Shown: in pieces, positions 1-8,783 of the stretch
How the letters are laid out: each line of letters begins with the position of its first letter
How positions within the stretch are numbered: the first letter of the stretch is position 1
Source: Geobacillus kaustophilus
GTDB lineage: Bacteria; Bacillota; Bacilli; Bacillales; Anoxybacillaceae
Length of the DNA stretch: 64,000 bases
NCBI RefSeq assembly: GCF_000948285.1
Contig: NZ_JYBP01000003.1
Span: 1,550,001 to 1,614,000 of the forward strand
Direction: 5' to 3'
The notes under the pieces: model-generated
The model's database searches: none
Told to the model about the DNA's origin: nothing
The model's input: the letters and a program-made list of their open reading frames with translations, nothing else
Translations under genes and position numbers: made by a program

Positions 1-1476
1 GCCAAATAGGTTCAACGGTTTAGTGCCGATATAAGAGACGACGCTTTTTGTCTCAGTGTATAAGTTCAACGTCTCAAGCGCCAGCTCGCGGCCAAACCCC
101 GACTGCTTGTACCCCCCAAACGGCGTGCCTGGAAATGCGGAAATCGGCGAGTTGACCATGACAATCCCAGCGCGGATGCGCGCGGCGACGCGATGGGCTC
201 TTCCGTGGTCTTTCGTCCAAACGGCTGATCCTAACCCGAAAATCGTATCGTTCGCCAGCTTAATGGCCTCTTCCTCGTCACGGAACTTCATGACAACGAC
301 GACTGGACCGAAAATTTCTTCCTGCGCCACCCGCATGTCGTTTCTTACATTGCCGATAATCGTTGGCATGTACCAATAGCCTTTCGCAAACTCCTCACCT
401 TCCGGGATTTTCCCGCCGTATAAAATTTCGCCGCCTTCCTCAACCGCCAGCTTCACATAGCTGTCGATCACTTGCTGATGGCTTCGCGAAATGACCGCGC
501 CCATATGCACCCCTCTTTCAAACGGGTTGCCGACGCGGATGCGGGACGCTTTTTCAATCAATTTCTCCATAAACTCATCGTAAATGGTTTCATGCACAAA
601 CAGCCGCGAACGCGCTTCGCACGACTGCCCCGTGTTGTAAAAAATGCCGTAAAGCGAGCCGTTGACCGCCGCTTCGATATCGCAATCATCAAACACGATG
701 TTTGGCGATTTCCCGCCGAGTTCGAGCGTCACTCGCTTCAACGTCTCCGAGGCGCGCCGCATAATGTCTTTGCCGGTTTCCGTCTCTCCGGTGAAGGCCA
801 CTTTGTCAATACCCGGATGCTCGGTCATATACGGACCGATTTCAGAACCGCTTCCAGAAATGACATTGACGACGCCATCCGGAATCCCGGCCTCTTGGCA
901 AATTTCCGCCAGCATATAAGCGGTGATCGGCGTATAGCTTGCCGGCTTTAACACGACCGTGCACCCGGCTGCCAATGCCGGCGCGAGCTTCCAAGCCGCC
1001 ATCATCAACGGATAGTTCCACAGGATGATTTGTCCGCATACACCGACCGGCTCTTTGACCGTGTAGTTGAAAAAGCCGTTTGGCACTTGGTTGACGTCGC
1101 CTTGCAACGTAATTGCTGCAGCTGCATAAAATTCAAAATCCTCAATTGCTTGCATAATTTGCCCTTTGGCCGCATCGACCGTTTTACCGCTGTTTAACAC
1201 TTCCGCATACACCAAGTCATCGAATCGTTCTCTCATCAAGTTGGCAATTTGATTCAGCAGGCGCGCCCGCTTCGCTCCCGTCATTTTTGACCATTTTCCC
1301 GATTCAAACGCCGCGCGCGCCGCCTTGACGGCACGATCTACGTCTTCTTTCGTGGCTTTGGCGACGGTCGCAATCACTTCCTCTGTCGCCGGATTGATCG
1401 TTTCAAACACTTCTCCGTTGCTGCTCTCGACATACTGGCCGTTAATAAACAGCGGATAATGCTGCTTGATCTTCAT
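1..1476 (-). CDS. NAD(P)-dependent aldehyde dehydrogenase, C-terminal end beyond the window
   Basis: Oxidises an aldehyde to the carboxylic acid with NAD(P)+. The frame runs open from an ATG at 1476 to the window edge, 492 codons, so at most a few residues are missing (family length about 490-500). Visible motifs are the Rossmann-side FTGETETGK, the general-base segment VTLELGGKSP (Glu at about residue 252) and the nucleophile segment GQSCEARSR (Cys at about residue 286). The start has AAGGAGGAAGGGG upstream and lies inside the end of the small zinc-ribbon gene, so the two are translationally coupled. The substrate cannot be read from sequence. The neighbouring PaaD-like zinc ribbon hints at aromatic aldehydes, which is inference only. 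Confidence 0.93.
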   Translation of the reverse strand, partial: MKIKQHYPLFINGQYVESSNGEVFETINPATEEVIATVAKATKEDVDRAVKAARAAFESGKWSKMTGAKRARLLNQIANLMRERFDDLVYAEVLNSGKTVDAAKGQIMQAIEDFEFYAAAAITLQGDVNQVPNGFFNYTVKEPVGVCGQIILWNYPLMMAAWKLAPALAAGCTVVLKPASYTPITAYMLAEICQEAGIPDGVVNVISGSGSEIGPYMTEHPGIDKVAFTGETETGKDIMRRASETLKRVTLELGGKSPNIVFDDCDIEAAVNGSLYGIFYNTGQSCEARSRLFVHETIYDEFMEKLIEKASRIRVGNPFERGVHMGAVISRSHQQVIDSYVKLAVEEGGEILYGGKIPEGEEFAKGYWYMPTIIGNVRNDMRVAQEEIFGPVVVVMKFRDEEEAIKLANDTIFGLGSAVWTKDHGRAHRVAARIRAGIVMVNSPISAFPGTPFGGYKQSGFGRELALETLNLYTETKSVVSYIGTKPLNLFG

Positions 1477-1648
1477 CAGTGGGCTCCCCTTCCTCCTTGG
1501 CATCGTCTCTCCATCTCACCCGCTCAAACACGCTTTTGCATTGATGGCAATAGTATTGCGAAACGAGCTGAGCGGTCCCAAACATCGATAGCGGCGCTAC
1601 GTTCACTGAGCCGCAAAACACGCAGCGCACCTCCCTGCCTATCGGCAT
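1442..1648 (-). CDS. Small zinc-ribbon protein, PaaD-type C-terminal ribbon
   Basis: A 68-residue protein with two CXXC knuckles (Cys9/Cys12 and Cys34/Cys37) separated by a short FGTAQLVSQYY segment. This layout resembles the zinc ribbon that ends the phenylacetyl-CoA epoxidase protein PaaD, but the rest of PaaD is absent. The start has an AGAGAGGTG ribosome site. The gene overlaps the aldehyde dehydrogenase start by 35 bases and is transcribed with it. Its role is unknown; it may bind Zn or Fe-S and assist the dehydrogenase. The overlap and knuckles are seen, the family link is by eye. Confidence 0.65.
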   Translation of the reverse strand: MPIGREVRCVFCGSVNVAPLSMFGTAQLVSQYYCHQCKSVFERVRWRDDAKEEGEPTDEDQAALSAVY

Positions 1649-1681
1649 CGGCTAGACACCTCTCTGTTTTATTACGTTTTA

Positions 1682-1733
1682 TTTAACATCGTCTGTTTAA
1701 CATAATGCTATTAAAATTTAAACACACTGTCAA
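1682..1733 (-). promoter_or_regulatory. Promoter and direct-repeat operator of the aldehyde dehydrogenase operon
   Basis: On the minus strand TTGACA (1728-1733) is followed after 17 bases by TAGCAT (1705-1710). Just downstream are two exact copies of the plus-strand word TTTAACAT at 1682-1689 and 1696-1703, 14 bases apart. A direct repeat at the transcription start would suit a repressor. The regulator is not identifiable here. Confidence 0.5.
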
Positions 1734-1843
1734 TAATAAAGCTGAAAAAAATGAAGATTTATAATATTCCTTCTATCCTTTGATCGATACGAAGTAGCTC
1801 ATGGCTTTTTAATTATATGGAACAGAAACGACCGTCCTGATCA

Positions 1844-1884
1844 AGAAAACCCGATGGGATGCGTTACATCCCGTCGGGTTTTCT
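1844..1884. terminator. Strong hairpin, likely terminator
   Basis: A 17-bp stem with one G-T pair (GAAAACCCGATGGGATG against CATCCCGTCGGGTTTTC) closes a 5-base loop. The plus-strand 3' arm ends in TTTTC. No complete gene lies just upstream on either strand, so it probably marks the end of a gene now lost. Confidence 0.6.
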
Positions 1885-1966
1885 CAAAAAAAGCCTTGAA
1901 ACAGTAGAGCAACGTTGCTCCACTGCCTGACTCGTTTCCCCACATTTGTTTTTGCCGTACACTCCC

Positions 1967-2098
1967 TTACGCCAACTCGCCACGTTTCATTCCGTCGTTT
2001 CCACTTTCAAGAAGTGATAACACCCATTCTTTTATATTGATCTCCGAAGCAGGATACAAATGAATCGGTTCACCAACATCACAACCCGTTTCTTTCCG
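1967..2098 (-). pseudogene. Possible C-terminal gene remnant, unidentified
   Basis: An open minus-strand stretch of 43 codons ending in TAA has protein-like composition (for example IHLYPASEINIKEWVLSL) but has no start and follows an in-frame TGA. I do not recognise the family. The surrounding 1734-2208 spacer holds only this piece and the hairpin at 1844-1884. Confidence 0.25.
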
Positions 2099-2208
2099 TC
2101 ATCTGCTGGCACTATTGAATCCCCTTTTCACCATGATTTTGTCCATTCACTGCAGCGTTCGTGTCGCCCATATATGCACGAACCATCAAACCAGGCGACA
2201 TAGAAAAA

Positions 2209-2234
2209 GCCGGCGAACGCAATACCGCCGGCTT
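2209..2234 (-). terminator. Terminator of the small basic protein gene
   Basis: Minus-strand hairpin AGCCGGCG/CGCCGGCT followed by a CTTTTTCT tract, 20 bases after the stop codon at 2255. Confidence 0.8.
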
Positions 2235-2254
2235 GTAGGACACGCAAAAAACCA

Positions 2255-2572
2255 TTATTTGTCCTGCTGATTGCCCGGACGCTCTGGAGCCATTTCTTCG
2301 GCAAACTCCACCGGAGCGATCCGCGTCGTTCCCATTCGCCGTCCCATCCAGCGGTTCAGGCCTCGGATCATATTTTGCATCGGCCCCACCGTCATCCGCC
2401 CTATGCGCGGCCTCCTTCCAACGCCAACCATTGCGGCGGCCGCCGCCCCTACTCCTAAGCTGATAAGCGTCCAGATGGCGTTATTCGTTCCTCGTCGTCT
2501 AGCAAACCTCAGCCATGGATTCCACAATCCGCGGCCTTGCTGAACGCGGAACAGACGGAATAAGCGGTTCAT
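2255..2572 (-). CDS. Small basic protein with one hydrophobic segment, unidentified
   Basis: A 105-residue protein rich in Arg and Gly. It has a basic amphipathic start (MNRLFRLFRVQQGRG), a hydrophobic Ala/Gly/Val stretch near residues 36-52 (LISLGVGAAAAAMVGVG), then a second basic segment and an acidic tail. The start at 2572 is chosen because AAAGGAGGTGGAGGTGCA stands directly before it; the upstream in-frame ATG at 2611 has no such site. It is probably membrane-associated. It stands alone with its own terminator. I do not recognise the family. Confidence 0.6.
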   Translation of the reverse strand: MNRLFRLFRVQQGRGLWNPWLRFARRRGTNNAIWTLISLGVGAAAAAMVGVGRRPRIGRMTVGPMQNMIRGLNRWMGRRMGTTRIAPVEFAEEMAPERPGNQQDK

Positions 2573-2757
2573 TGCACCTCCACCTCCTTTTACGCGACAG
2601 CTTCTGTTCAACGGTTAGCATACCTTTCCTCCAAAAAGTCATACATGGAAAACATTAGATGTCAACAAGGAGGTTGTTCCATATAAAAATATTTCTATAT
2701 ATTTCACTATTTTCGTCCCTTTCATGCCCCTATATACAAACAAACGGAGGTCACGAC

Positions 2758-3750
2758 ATGAAAAACATCGTTCCTTTTGCCTTGGCCGCAGCCATAGCCA
2801 CTGTATGGCCAGCTTCAGCGTTGGCTGTTGAGCGCAACGATCCCGCTTTAGAACAGTATTTAAATGAAGCAGGGATCACAGTCGAAGAGCTGGAAAATTA
2901 TTTGAACTATGAAGGCTATTCGCTCGATGAAGTTGACATCATCGACGAATTGCGCCGCGAACTCGATTACCAAAGCTTAACACCACTGAACGAGGAACAT
3001 TAAACGAATTTTTGCAAGAAATTGGCATGACAAAGACGCAATTGGAAAAACTGTTGGCGAAAAACGGCGATTCGCTTGACAATTATGCGACGGTCGAGGA
3101 ACTGTCGGAGGCCGTCATCGACTACTTGCTTCCGGATTTAAACGAGCTCGGCTTGACGGACGCGGAGTTAGAAAAGTTATACAACCATTTTGAATCGCTC
3201 AATATGGAAGATCCGCAATTCGCCAAAAAAAATGGAGGAAATCGGCCAGCGGCTTGAGGCGATCGGTGCGCACGATTTCAGAAGCGTGACGGAACTCTCG
3301 CCAGCGCAAATCGCTGAAATCGCCGATGTATGGACCGACCTGCTTTCCGCCTTTCAACTAGAAGCAAAGTTTTATTTGACAAAAAACGGTGAGAAAAAGC
3401 CGCTCAGCCTGTCGACGCTCCTGACAATGAAATCGGCAAACGGCTGCGATTTGCTTGTTGAAATTTACAGCACCGAAGGCGAACTGCTTGCCGATTTTGT
3501 TGTGACCGAAGAGATGTTTGCCTCCGATATTTTCGATGAGATCGGGGAAGACTTGCAAAATGGAGGTCAGGCGGCAAAAATCGAAAAAGTGGTGAAACCG
3601 GCGCCGCCGAAACCGCTGAAGCGGACCGAGAGCGGAGCGAAACTGCCGAAGACGGCATCCCCGTATACCGCTTATATGCTTTTTGGTTTGACCTTAATCG
3701 GTGCCGGCGCATTCCTTGTCCGCTTTTGTCAAGGAGCCGAGGCGAAATAA
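2758..3750 (+). pseudogene. Processed acidic surface protein with LPXTA sorting signal, two frameshifts
   Basis: Read across three frame segments this is one secreted acidic protein of about 330 residues: a signal peptide (MKNIVPFALAAAIATVW..ALA), repeated acidic helical units (LNEAGITVEELENYL, LQEIGMTKTQLEKLL, LNELGLTDAELEKLY), a folded domain, and a C-terminal LPKTA signal, hydrophobic helix and charged tail. The family is the Bacillus processed acidic surface protein exported to a class D sortase. The first shift is near 2980-3003 (a premature TAA ends frame 1); the second is in a run of eight A at about 3226-3233. The start has AACGGAGGTCACGAC. With the sortase remnant next door this is probable decay, though the A8 tract could be a phase switch or read error. 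Confidence 0.75.
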
Positions 3751-3867
3751 ATGAACCGGAAACCAAAAGCGACGCTCACCGTTTCCACGTGCTATCCGTT
3801 CCGCTACGTCGGCCCCGCTCCACAGCGGTACGTGCTTGTGGCCAATTTAATCAATGAACGTTCTTAA
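3751..3867 (+). pseudogene. Class D sortase, C-terminal remnant only
   Basis: Thirty-eight codons directly after the surface-protein stop encode TLTVSTCYPFRYVGPAPQRY, the sortase segment that holds the catalytic Cys (TCYPF) and ends the fold. The catalytic His, the rest of the barrel and the membrane anchor are missing, so the gene is internally deleted and cannot be functional. The position matches the usual surface protein then sortase order, so the partner enzyme of the preceding gene has been lost here. Confidence 0.75.
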
Positions 3868-3880
3868 CCTTGCAAAAAGC

Positions 3881-3912
3881 AAAAGGATGGCTGAAACAGG
3901 GGCCATCCTTTT
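3881..3912. terminator. Bidirectional terminator between sortase remnant and capA-like gene
   Basis: AAAAGGATGGC pairs with GCCATCCTTTT around a short loop. T-rich ends are present on both strands, and the converging genes end on each side. Confidence 0.85.
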
Positions 3913-5070
3913 TTACTGCACTTCGTATGCCGTCCATGTCGGCTTTTTGATTTTCGCCGACAGCGAGATGATTTTCCCTTTCACCCGGTTTGCTTCCTTT
4001 CCCGTCAGCAGAATCGGCTGATAGTTGTTTCTTGTCGTGACTGACGAAATGTGAAACGGGATGACGCGAATTTCTTTTTTCGCCGTCCGCTTGCCGTTTT
4101 GGAAAGAAAAGGTCTGCTGGAAGACAAACGTATCTTTGTCGCTCGGGTTTTTGTTCCCGCCGAACATAAAATTGCCGAGGCTGTAGACGATAAACTTCCC
4201 TTTATACTCCTCAATCCCTTGAATGACATGCGGATGATGACCAACAACCAAGTCAGCGCCGCTGTCAATCGCAAAGCGCCCGAGCGCCTTTTGCGTGCTG
4301 TTTGGCACATAGCTTCGTTCCACTCCCCAGTGAAAATGAATCAGGATGAGATCGGACCCCTGTTTCCGCAATGTGCGGATGTCATTGGCAATTTGCCTGC
4401 GCAACGTGCTCGTGTTGCTCCAACCTTCGTAGCCGAGCACCCCGATTTGGATTCCTTTGACGGTTTTCATCAGCCGGAGCGTGCGGCCGAAATAACCGAT
4501 GTTTTCCTTTTTTAAACTGGCAATCGTGTCATTGTATCCTCGTTGCAAGTAATCGTATGTATGATTATTGGCCAGATTCACAGCATCAATGCCGCCGTAG
4601 GTTAAAATTTTTGCATAGCTTGGATGGCCGCGGAAGCGAAACGTTTTGCTTGCCTTGCGCGTCGAAGTTGTCAACGTCGTTTCCAAATTGACGGTCGTAA
4701 AATCATCTTTCTTGAAGATCGGCTCAATGTATTTCGTAAAATAGCGCAAGCCGTGCTTCTTCGCTTCTTCATCAAACGAATACGCATAGCCATAATTTCC
4801 ATCGCGCCCGAGCGTCACATCGCCCGCCGCGCTCAGCGTGATGCGCACTTCGTTCGGTTTCGGAGCGGCTTGTTCGGCAGATGCTGACGCTATCGTCCTT
4901 TTGTCGATCGGACTCGGTAGCGGCGGATGCTCGACCATTTGCCCCGCGGATTCGCTTGGCGCTGCCAGCACTTCCTCGACACCGCGATCAACCGCGTTGC
5001 TGCAAGAAAATAAAAAGACGGACGCCACACACAAAAGCGCCGCATTTTTCCCCTGCATCCATCCGTTCAT
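3913..5070 (-). CDS. CapA-family lipoprotein (PgsA/CapA-like metallophosphatase fold)
   Basis: A 385-residue exported lipoprotein. The signal peptide ends in LFSC with the lipid-modified Cys at residue 23. After a low-complexity linker the CapA domain shows AAGDVTLGRD, TVNLETTLT, LANNHTYDY, HFHWGVE and GADLVVGHHPHVIQG, the Asp/Asn/His metal-ligand pattern of the calcineurin-like fold used by the poly-gamma-glutamate protein CapA/PgsA. No capB or capC genes are next to it, so it is a stand-alone member whose substrate is unknown, probably a cell-envelope polymer. GATAGGAGAGGGACC precedes the ATG. Confidence 0.88.
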   Translation of the reverse strand: MNGWMQGKNAALLCVASVFLFSCSNAVDRGVEEVLAAPSESAGQMVEHPPLPSPIDKRTIASASAEQAAPKPNEVRITLSAAGDVTLGRDGNYGYAYSFDEEAKKHGLRYFTKYIEPIFKKDDFTTVNLETTLTTSTRKASKTFRFRGHPSYAKILTYGGIDAVNLANNHTYDYLQRGYNDTIASLKKENIGYFGRTLRLMKTVKGIQIGVLGYEGWSNTSTLRRQIANDIRTLRKQGSDLILIHFHWGVERSYVPNSTQKALGRFAIDSGADLVVGHHPHVIQGIEEYKGKFIVYSLGNFMFGGNKNPSDKDTFVFQQTFSFQNGKRTAKKEIRVIPFHISSVTTRNNYQPILLTGKEANRVKGKIISLSAKIKKPTWTAYEVQ

Positions 5071-5304
5071 GGTCCCTCTCCTATCAATCTATTTTCTTAA
5101 AACTACCAAAACTTCGGCTAATGATGTATTCAACACACTCCCTATTTATTCCTTTTGTTTTCCGCAATTTAGGAGTGATGGCCTATCCAACCCATGATAT
5201 AATGAGCTTGCAGGCGTTTCCTCACCATTTCCGCATCTTGGACTCCTCATGTTTCATGATCGAAACGCCCCGAGTGAATCCCATCTTGATAAGGAGGTTT
5301 CTTC

Positions 5305-5799
5305 ATGGAAGAGCTGTTGCGGCAGTTAACCACGCTTGTCCAAAGTCTTGTCGATGACATGTCCGTCATGAAGCAAGACATGCAAACGGTGAAGCAAAAA
5401 TTGGGCAATCTTGAAAAACGGATGGATAAGCTCGAGCAACGGATGGACAAATTTGAACAACGGATGGATACACTTGAACAGCGGATGGACAAGCAGGAAG
5501 AAGAGTTGCGTTGGCTGAAAGAGCAGATGAAAGAAAACACGGAAATGATCAAAGCGATCCGCGACAATCAACTCGAGCAGCGAAGCATCCAAGACGGCAT
5601 GCGCCACGAAATCGCCAACCTCCGCGGAGAAATGGCTGGCATTCGCGAGCAGATGGCAACAAAAGACGAGCTCCCCCGCCTTCGCGAGCAAATGGCGACA
5701 AAAGAAGACATCTCCCTCATTCATCAGCGGCTTGATTATCAACTTGGCCGCATCGCGAGAGTGGAGGAGGAGATTTATTTGCTGAAGAAGGCGGAGTAA
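5305..5799 (+). CDS. Coiled-coil protein with heptad-type repeats
   Basis: A 164-residue protein that is almost wholly coiled coil. Residues about 34-65 repeat the unit LE(K/Q)RMDKLEQRMDK about four times. Further on, REQMATKDELPRL and REQMATKEDISLI repeat. There are no membrane segments or catalytic motifs. AAGGAGGTTTCTTC precedes the ATG. It shares the MATK(D/E/Q)E word and overall design with the protein at 28939-29478, so the two are paralogues or convergent members of one family. The function is unknown; such proteins often act as scaffolds. Confidence 0.8.
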   Translation: MEELLRQLTTLVQSLVDDMSVMKQDMQTVKQKLGNLEKRMDKLEQRMDKFEQRMDTLEQRMDKQEEELRWLKEQMKENTEMIKAIRDNQLEQRSIQDGMRHEIANLRGEMAGIREQMATKDELPRLREQMATKEDISLIHQRLDYQLGRIARVEEEIYLLKKAE

Positions 5800-5829
5800 C
5801 ACGGCCGACGCAGCGTTTAACCTTCTATA

Positions 5830-6000
5830 AATAAATGCGCCTCTTCTTCGTCACGCCTTAGCGTGATGAACGACCGAACAACCACTCGCTTCAACAGATC
5901 CATACATGTGTCTGGAAGCGGCGTTGTTCGGTCCCCCGATAGCCGATTCAATTGCTCTGTAAAAACTACAAATGATAAGGTTCCAAATTGCACCTATATA
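5830..6000. repeat. Worn copy of the 230-bp TATA-flanked element
   Basis: About 150 bases match the two full copies at 40899-41128 and 42240-42469, including the CACGCCTTAGCGTGA hairpin, the CCGAACAAC...GTTGTTCGG long hairpin and the right end AAATTGCACCTATATAG. The left third, including the GGCAAGCC hairpin, is deleted. The right end supplies the stop codon of the truncated acyl-CoA synthetase. Confidence 0.8.
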
Positions 6001-6416
6001 GAACGCATTGTCTTTTTATTAGGGGTGCTATTCAATTGACAATAATGCTCTACGGAAGATAATGTTGGCTTTAATGCTGTGACGCGATCCGTAAACTCTT
6101 CCGTGAACAAAATAGCCTTTGCCTCAGTTTCGTTGATCATATGGCGATGTTCATTTTCTGACAGTCTTGTATTAAGAGGAACACGTACAAGTCCGCTTAA
6201 TAATAAAGCGAAGTCAATTTCAACACTTTGAAGAGAATTCGATAATAGGGAAGCCACTCTGTCTCCTTTTTTCAATCCCATCCTTAGTAAAGCATTAGCC
6301 AATTTATTGCTCCTGTGAAGTACCTGTTCGAATGTTAAACTTTTCCCTTGGAAAATCACGCCTGTATGATTCGGATGATATTTTGCGCCTCTTCGAATTA
6401 ATTCGCGTGCATGCAT
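5994..6416 (-). pseudogene. Acyl-CoA synthetase (AMP-forming), N-terminal fragment
   Basis: The 140 residues match the start of the ANL (acyl-CoA synthetase) superfamily: RRGAKYHPNHTGVIFQGKSLTFEQV, then the conserved GLKKGDRVASLLSNS and LLLSGLVRVPLNTRLSENE. The ATP-binding STG loop, the adenylation core and the C-terminal domain are absent; complete members have about 500 residues. The frame runs into the small repeat element at 5994 and stops in its TATATAG end. It lies 58 bases after eat in the eut operon direction, so it was probably the last operon gene. It is not expected to be active. Confidence 0.8.
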
Positions 6417-6474
6417 ATCTTCCTTTTCGCTCTATTCTAACCGCCATATCACCCCATCCTCCTCTCTCCATAAA

Positions 6475-7872
6475 TTACAACGAGACATTTTTCTGGCTAG
6501 AAGTGACATCTTCGATCGACACAAACTCTTCAGATATCGGGCGAATTTTCTTGGATCCTACTAAAAAGTAATAAACGCTGCCTAAACCAAATACAAACAA
6601 AATAATAGCAATTAATGGGATTTCAATCCTGAACAACGAAAGATTAGTCGTTAACACACTATACTTCAGTACACAAAAGAACGAAACAATCCCTAAAAAG
6701 AGTGCAATTCCTGGAACAACTGGGTAACTCACCTTGAACGGTCGCTCCATATGCGGTTCCTTTTTTCTTAATACAAAGAGCGATATGAGACTCAAACAAT
6801 ACATCGTAATCGCACCAAATACAGATAAAATGATCAATGCATTGGCAAAGCTGGCAGAACCGGCACTAGCCACTCCTATGATGCCAGGGACAATTAATCC
6901 CCAATGCGGAACTCCTCTTTTCGATAAATTAGCTAAAAATCTGGGGAGGTACCCTGCCCTAGCCAATGCAAACGTTTGTCTGGAGTAACCGATAATGATG
7001 CCATGCAAGCTTGCAATCAATCCAAACAAACCAATGATTGCGACTGTTTTAGGCAAAATATGCTTTTCTCCATAAACACTGGCTAGAGCTTGAGGAAGAG
7101 GATAATCAGCAGGTTTTCCTTCTCCTCCACCAAGCCCGGCTGTTACAAGCAACGTAAGAATGGTGGCAACTGCTAATGTCAAGATCCCCGAAATAAATCC
7201 TTTTGGTATATCCTTTTTCGGATTACGCACCTCTTCCGCTGCCATCGCTCCCCCCTCAATAGCAAGGAAAAACCAAATGGCAAAAGGAATAGAGGCAAAT
7301 ATTCCTTCCCAGCCTTTAAAAGCTGACATGTCGCTAAATATGGCTGAGCCGTTCACATGGGGCAGCCCAGCAACATAGTAAACACCTAAACCAATCAAGG
7401 CTAAAACCGTAGCTACCAGTTCAATGATCGCGGCCCCTTTTACTCCTATAAGATTAATGAAAATAAAGAATAAAAAAACAACTACTGTTGCATATACAGC
7501 GTTAATGCTGGGAAATAAAAAATGAATATAGGCTCCGGTCGAGACGGCAATGGCGGGCGGAGCAAAAACAAATTCGAGCAAACATGCTAACCCTGTCATA
7601 AACCCCATATAAGGGCCCATTGCTTTTCTTGCATAGGCCGATGGTCCTCCCGCGTGAGGAATCGATGTAGAAAGCTCTGAATAACTAAATATAAAGGTTG
7701 TATAAAAAACTGTCACAATAATCGCAGCAATCGCCAATCCTATCGTTCCACCTTGCTCAAATCCGTAATTCCACCCGAAATACTGTCCTGAAATCACCAT
7801 CCCGACTGCAATCCCCCATAAATGAATGGGTTTTAACTCTTTATGCAAATGGTTATTCGGATTGTTGGCCAT
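6475..7872 (-). CDS. eat: Ethanolamine permease, APC family
   Basis: A 465-residue membrane protein with about twelve hydrophobic helices that imports ethanolamine. It has the eat-type N-terminal segment IHLWGIAVGMVISGQYFGWNYG and the APC helix-1/helix-6 signatures (GGPSAYARKAMGPYMG, EEVRNPKKDIPKG). It follows eutC by 26 bases with GAAGGGGGAAGAATAGC before the ATG. It takes the place of the EutH channel found in many Firmicutes eut operons; no eutH is in this window. The C-terminus is a short cytosolic tail. Confidence 0.9.
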   Translation of the reverse strand: MANNPNNHLHKELKPIHLWGIAVGMVISGQYFGWNYGFEQGGTIGLAIAAIIVTVFYTTFIFSYSELSTSIPHAGGPSAYARKAMGPYMGFMTGLACLLEFVFAPPAIAVSTGAYIHFLFPSINAVYATVVVFLFFIFINLIGVKGAAIIELVATVLALIGLGVYYVAGLPHVNGSAIFSDMSAFKGWEGIFASIPFAIWFFLAIEGGAMAAEEVRNPKKDIPKGFISGILTLAVATILTLLVTAGLGGGEGKPADYPLPQALASVYGEKHILPKTVAIIGLFGLIASLHGIIIGYSRQTFALARAGYLPRFLANLSKRGVPHWGLIVPGIIGVASAGSASFANALIILSVFGAITMYCLSLISLFVLRKKEPHMERPFKVSYPVVPGIALFLGIVSFFCVLKYSVLTTNLSLFRIEIPLIAIILFVFGLGSVYYFLVGSKKIRPISEEFVSIEDVTSSQKNVSL

Positions 7873-7898
7873 GCTATTCTTCCCCCTTCAAATGATTA

Positions 7899-8756
7899 CT
7901 ATAGCTCTAGACGCACCCCGCTGGCTTTTTGCTCAATCATTTTTCTTAAAACCGTACCAATATAGGCACCGGCTTCAACGGGAGGTGTACCTCCTGAATG
8001 AATATTGGAAACCACAGTCCTGTCTGACTCTACTGTCCCTTTTCGCGGTCTATAGCACATATATGCGCTCATGGAATTGGCAGAAACAAGGCCCGGCCTC
8101 TCTCCAATCAAAAGAACAAGTACTTCTGGCTGCAAAATTTCACCGATATGATCCATACATGCCACTCTTCCACCTTTGACAAAAAAGGGAGTTCCTTGTG
8201 TTAATCCGTTTACCTCTAATGAATCCAACAGTGCTGGGTAAATATCTCGAAGATTAGCCTCAATCGCACTTGCACTTAATCCATCAGAAACAACAATTTG
8301 TACTTGAGGTTTTTTCATACATTTTTCTTGAATGGTTTTGACTGCTTCTTCCGTAAGAACGCGTCCTTTGTCTGGTCTCTTTAAATAAACTTCTTTGTTT
8401 TCATAACAAGTCTCGACCGTAAATAAACCAAATTCTTCAAGCAAACTATCAAGAACTTCTCCACTCACAGCGTCAACGGCAGCGGCATGGTCAAGTTGTA
8501 ATTTTAAAATCGTTTTCGTCAACGGGCGTGTGCCTGTTCTCCATACCCCTATACGCGCGGGCGTGACTTTTCTCAATTCGTCAATTCCTTCAGGAAATTT
8601 CGGATTTGGAACGGAGGTTAACCAATCAAACGTCGTATAATGAAACTTTTTTTCACATTCTTTTTCATCAATATTTTCTTTTAATTGTCGAGATACTCTA
8701 GTCTCCAATTCCGCCATCACTTTCTCAACAATTTGTTGAATATCCACCTGATTCAT
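7899..8756 (-). CDS. eutC: Ethanolamine ammonia-lyase, small subunit
   Basis: Small subunit (285 residues) of the adenosylcobalamin-dependent lyase that splits ethanolamine into acetaldehyde and ammonia inside the microcompartment. Visible family segments are ARIGVWRTGTRPLT, LDHAAAVDAV, VVSDGLSASAIEANL, LIGERPGLVSANSMSAYMCYRP and HSGGTPPVEAGAY. The first 20-30 residues are a helical extension of the kind that targets EutC to the compartment. It lies 27 bases after eutB. Confidence 0.96.
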   Translation of the reverse strand: MNQVDIQQIVEKVMAELETRVSRQLKENIDEKECEKKFHYTTFDWLTSVPNPKFPEGIDELRKVTPARIGVWRTGTRPLTKTILKLQLDHAAAVDAVSGEVLDSLLEEFGLFTVETCYENKEVYLKRPDKGRVLTEEAVKTIQEKCMKKPQVQIVVSDGLSASAIEANLRDIYPALLDSLEVNGLTQGTPFFVKGGRVACMDHIGEILQPEVLVLLIGERPGLVSANSMSAYMCYRPRKGTVESDRTVVSNIHSGGTPPVEAGAYIGTVLRKMIEQKASGVRLEL

Positions 8757-8783
8757 TTTCGCAGATCACCCGCCTTCAGAACT

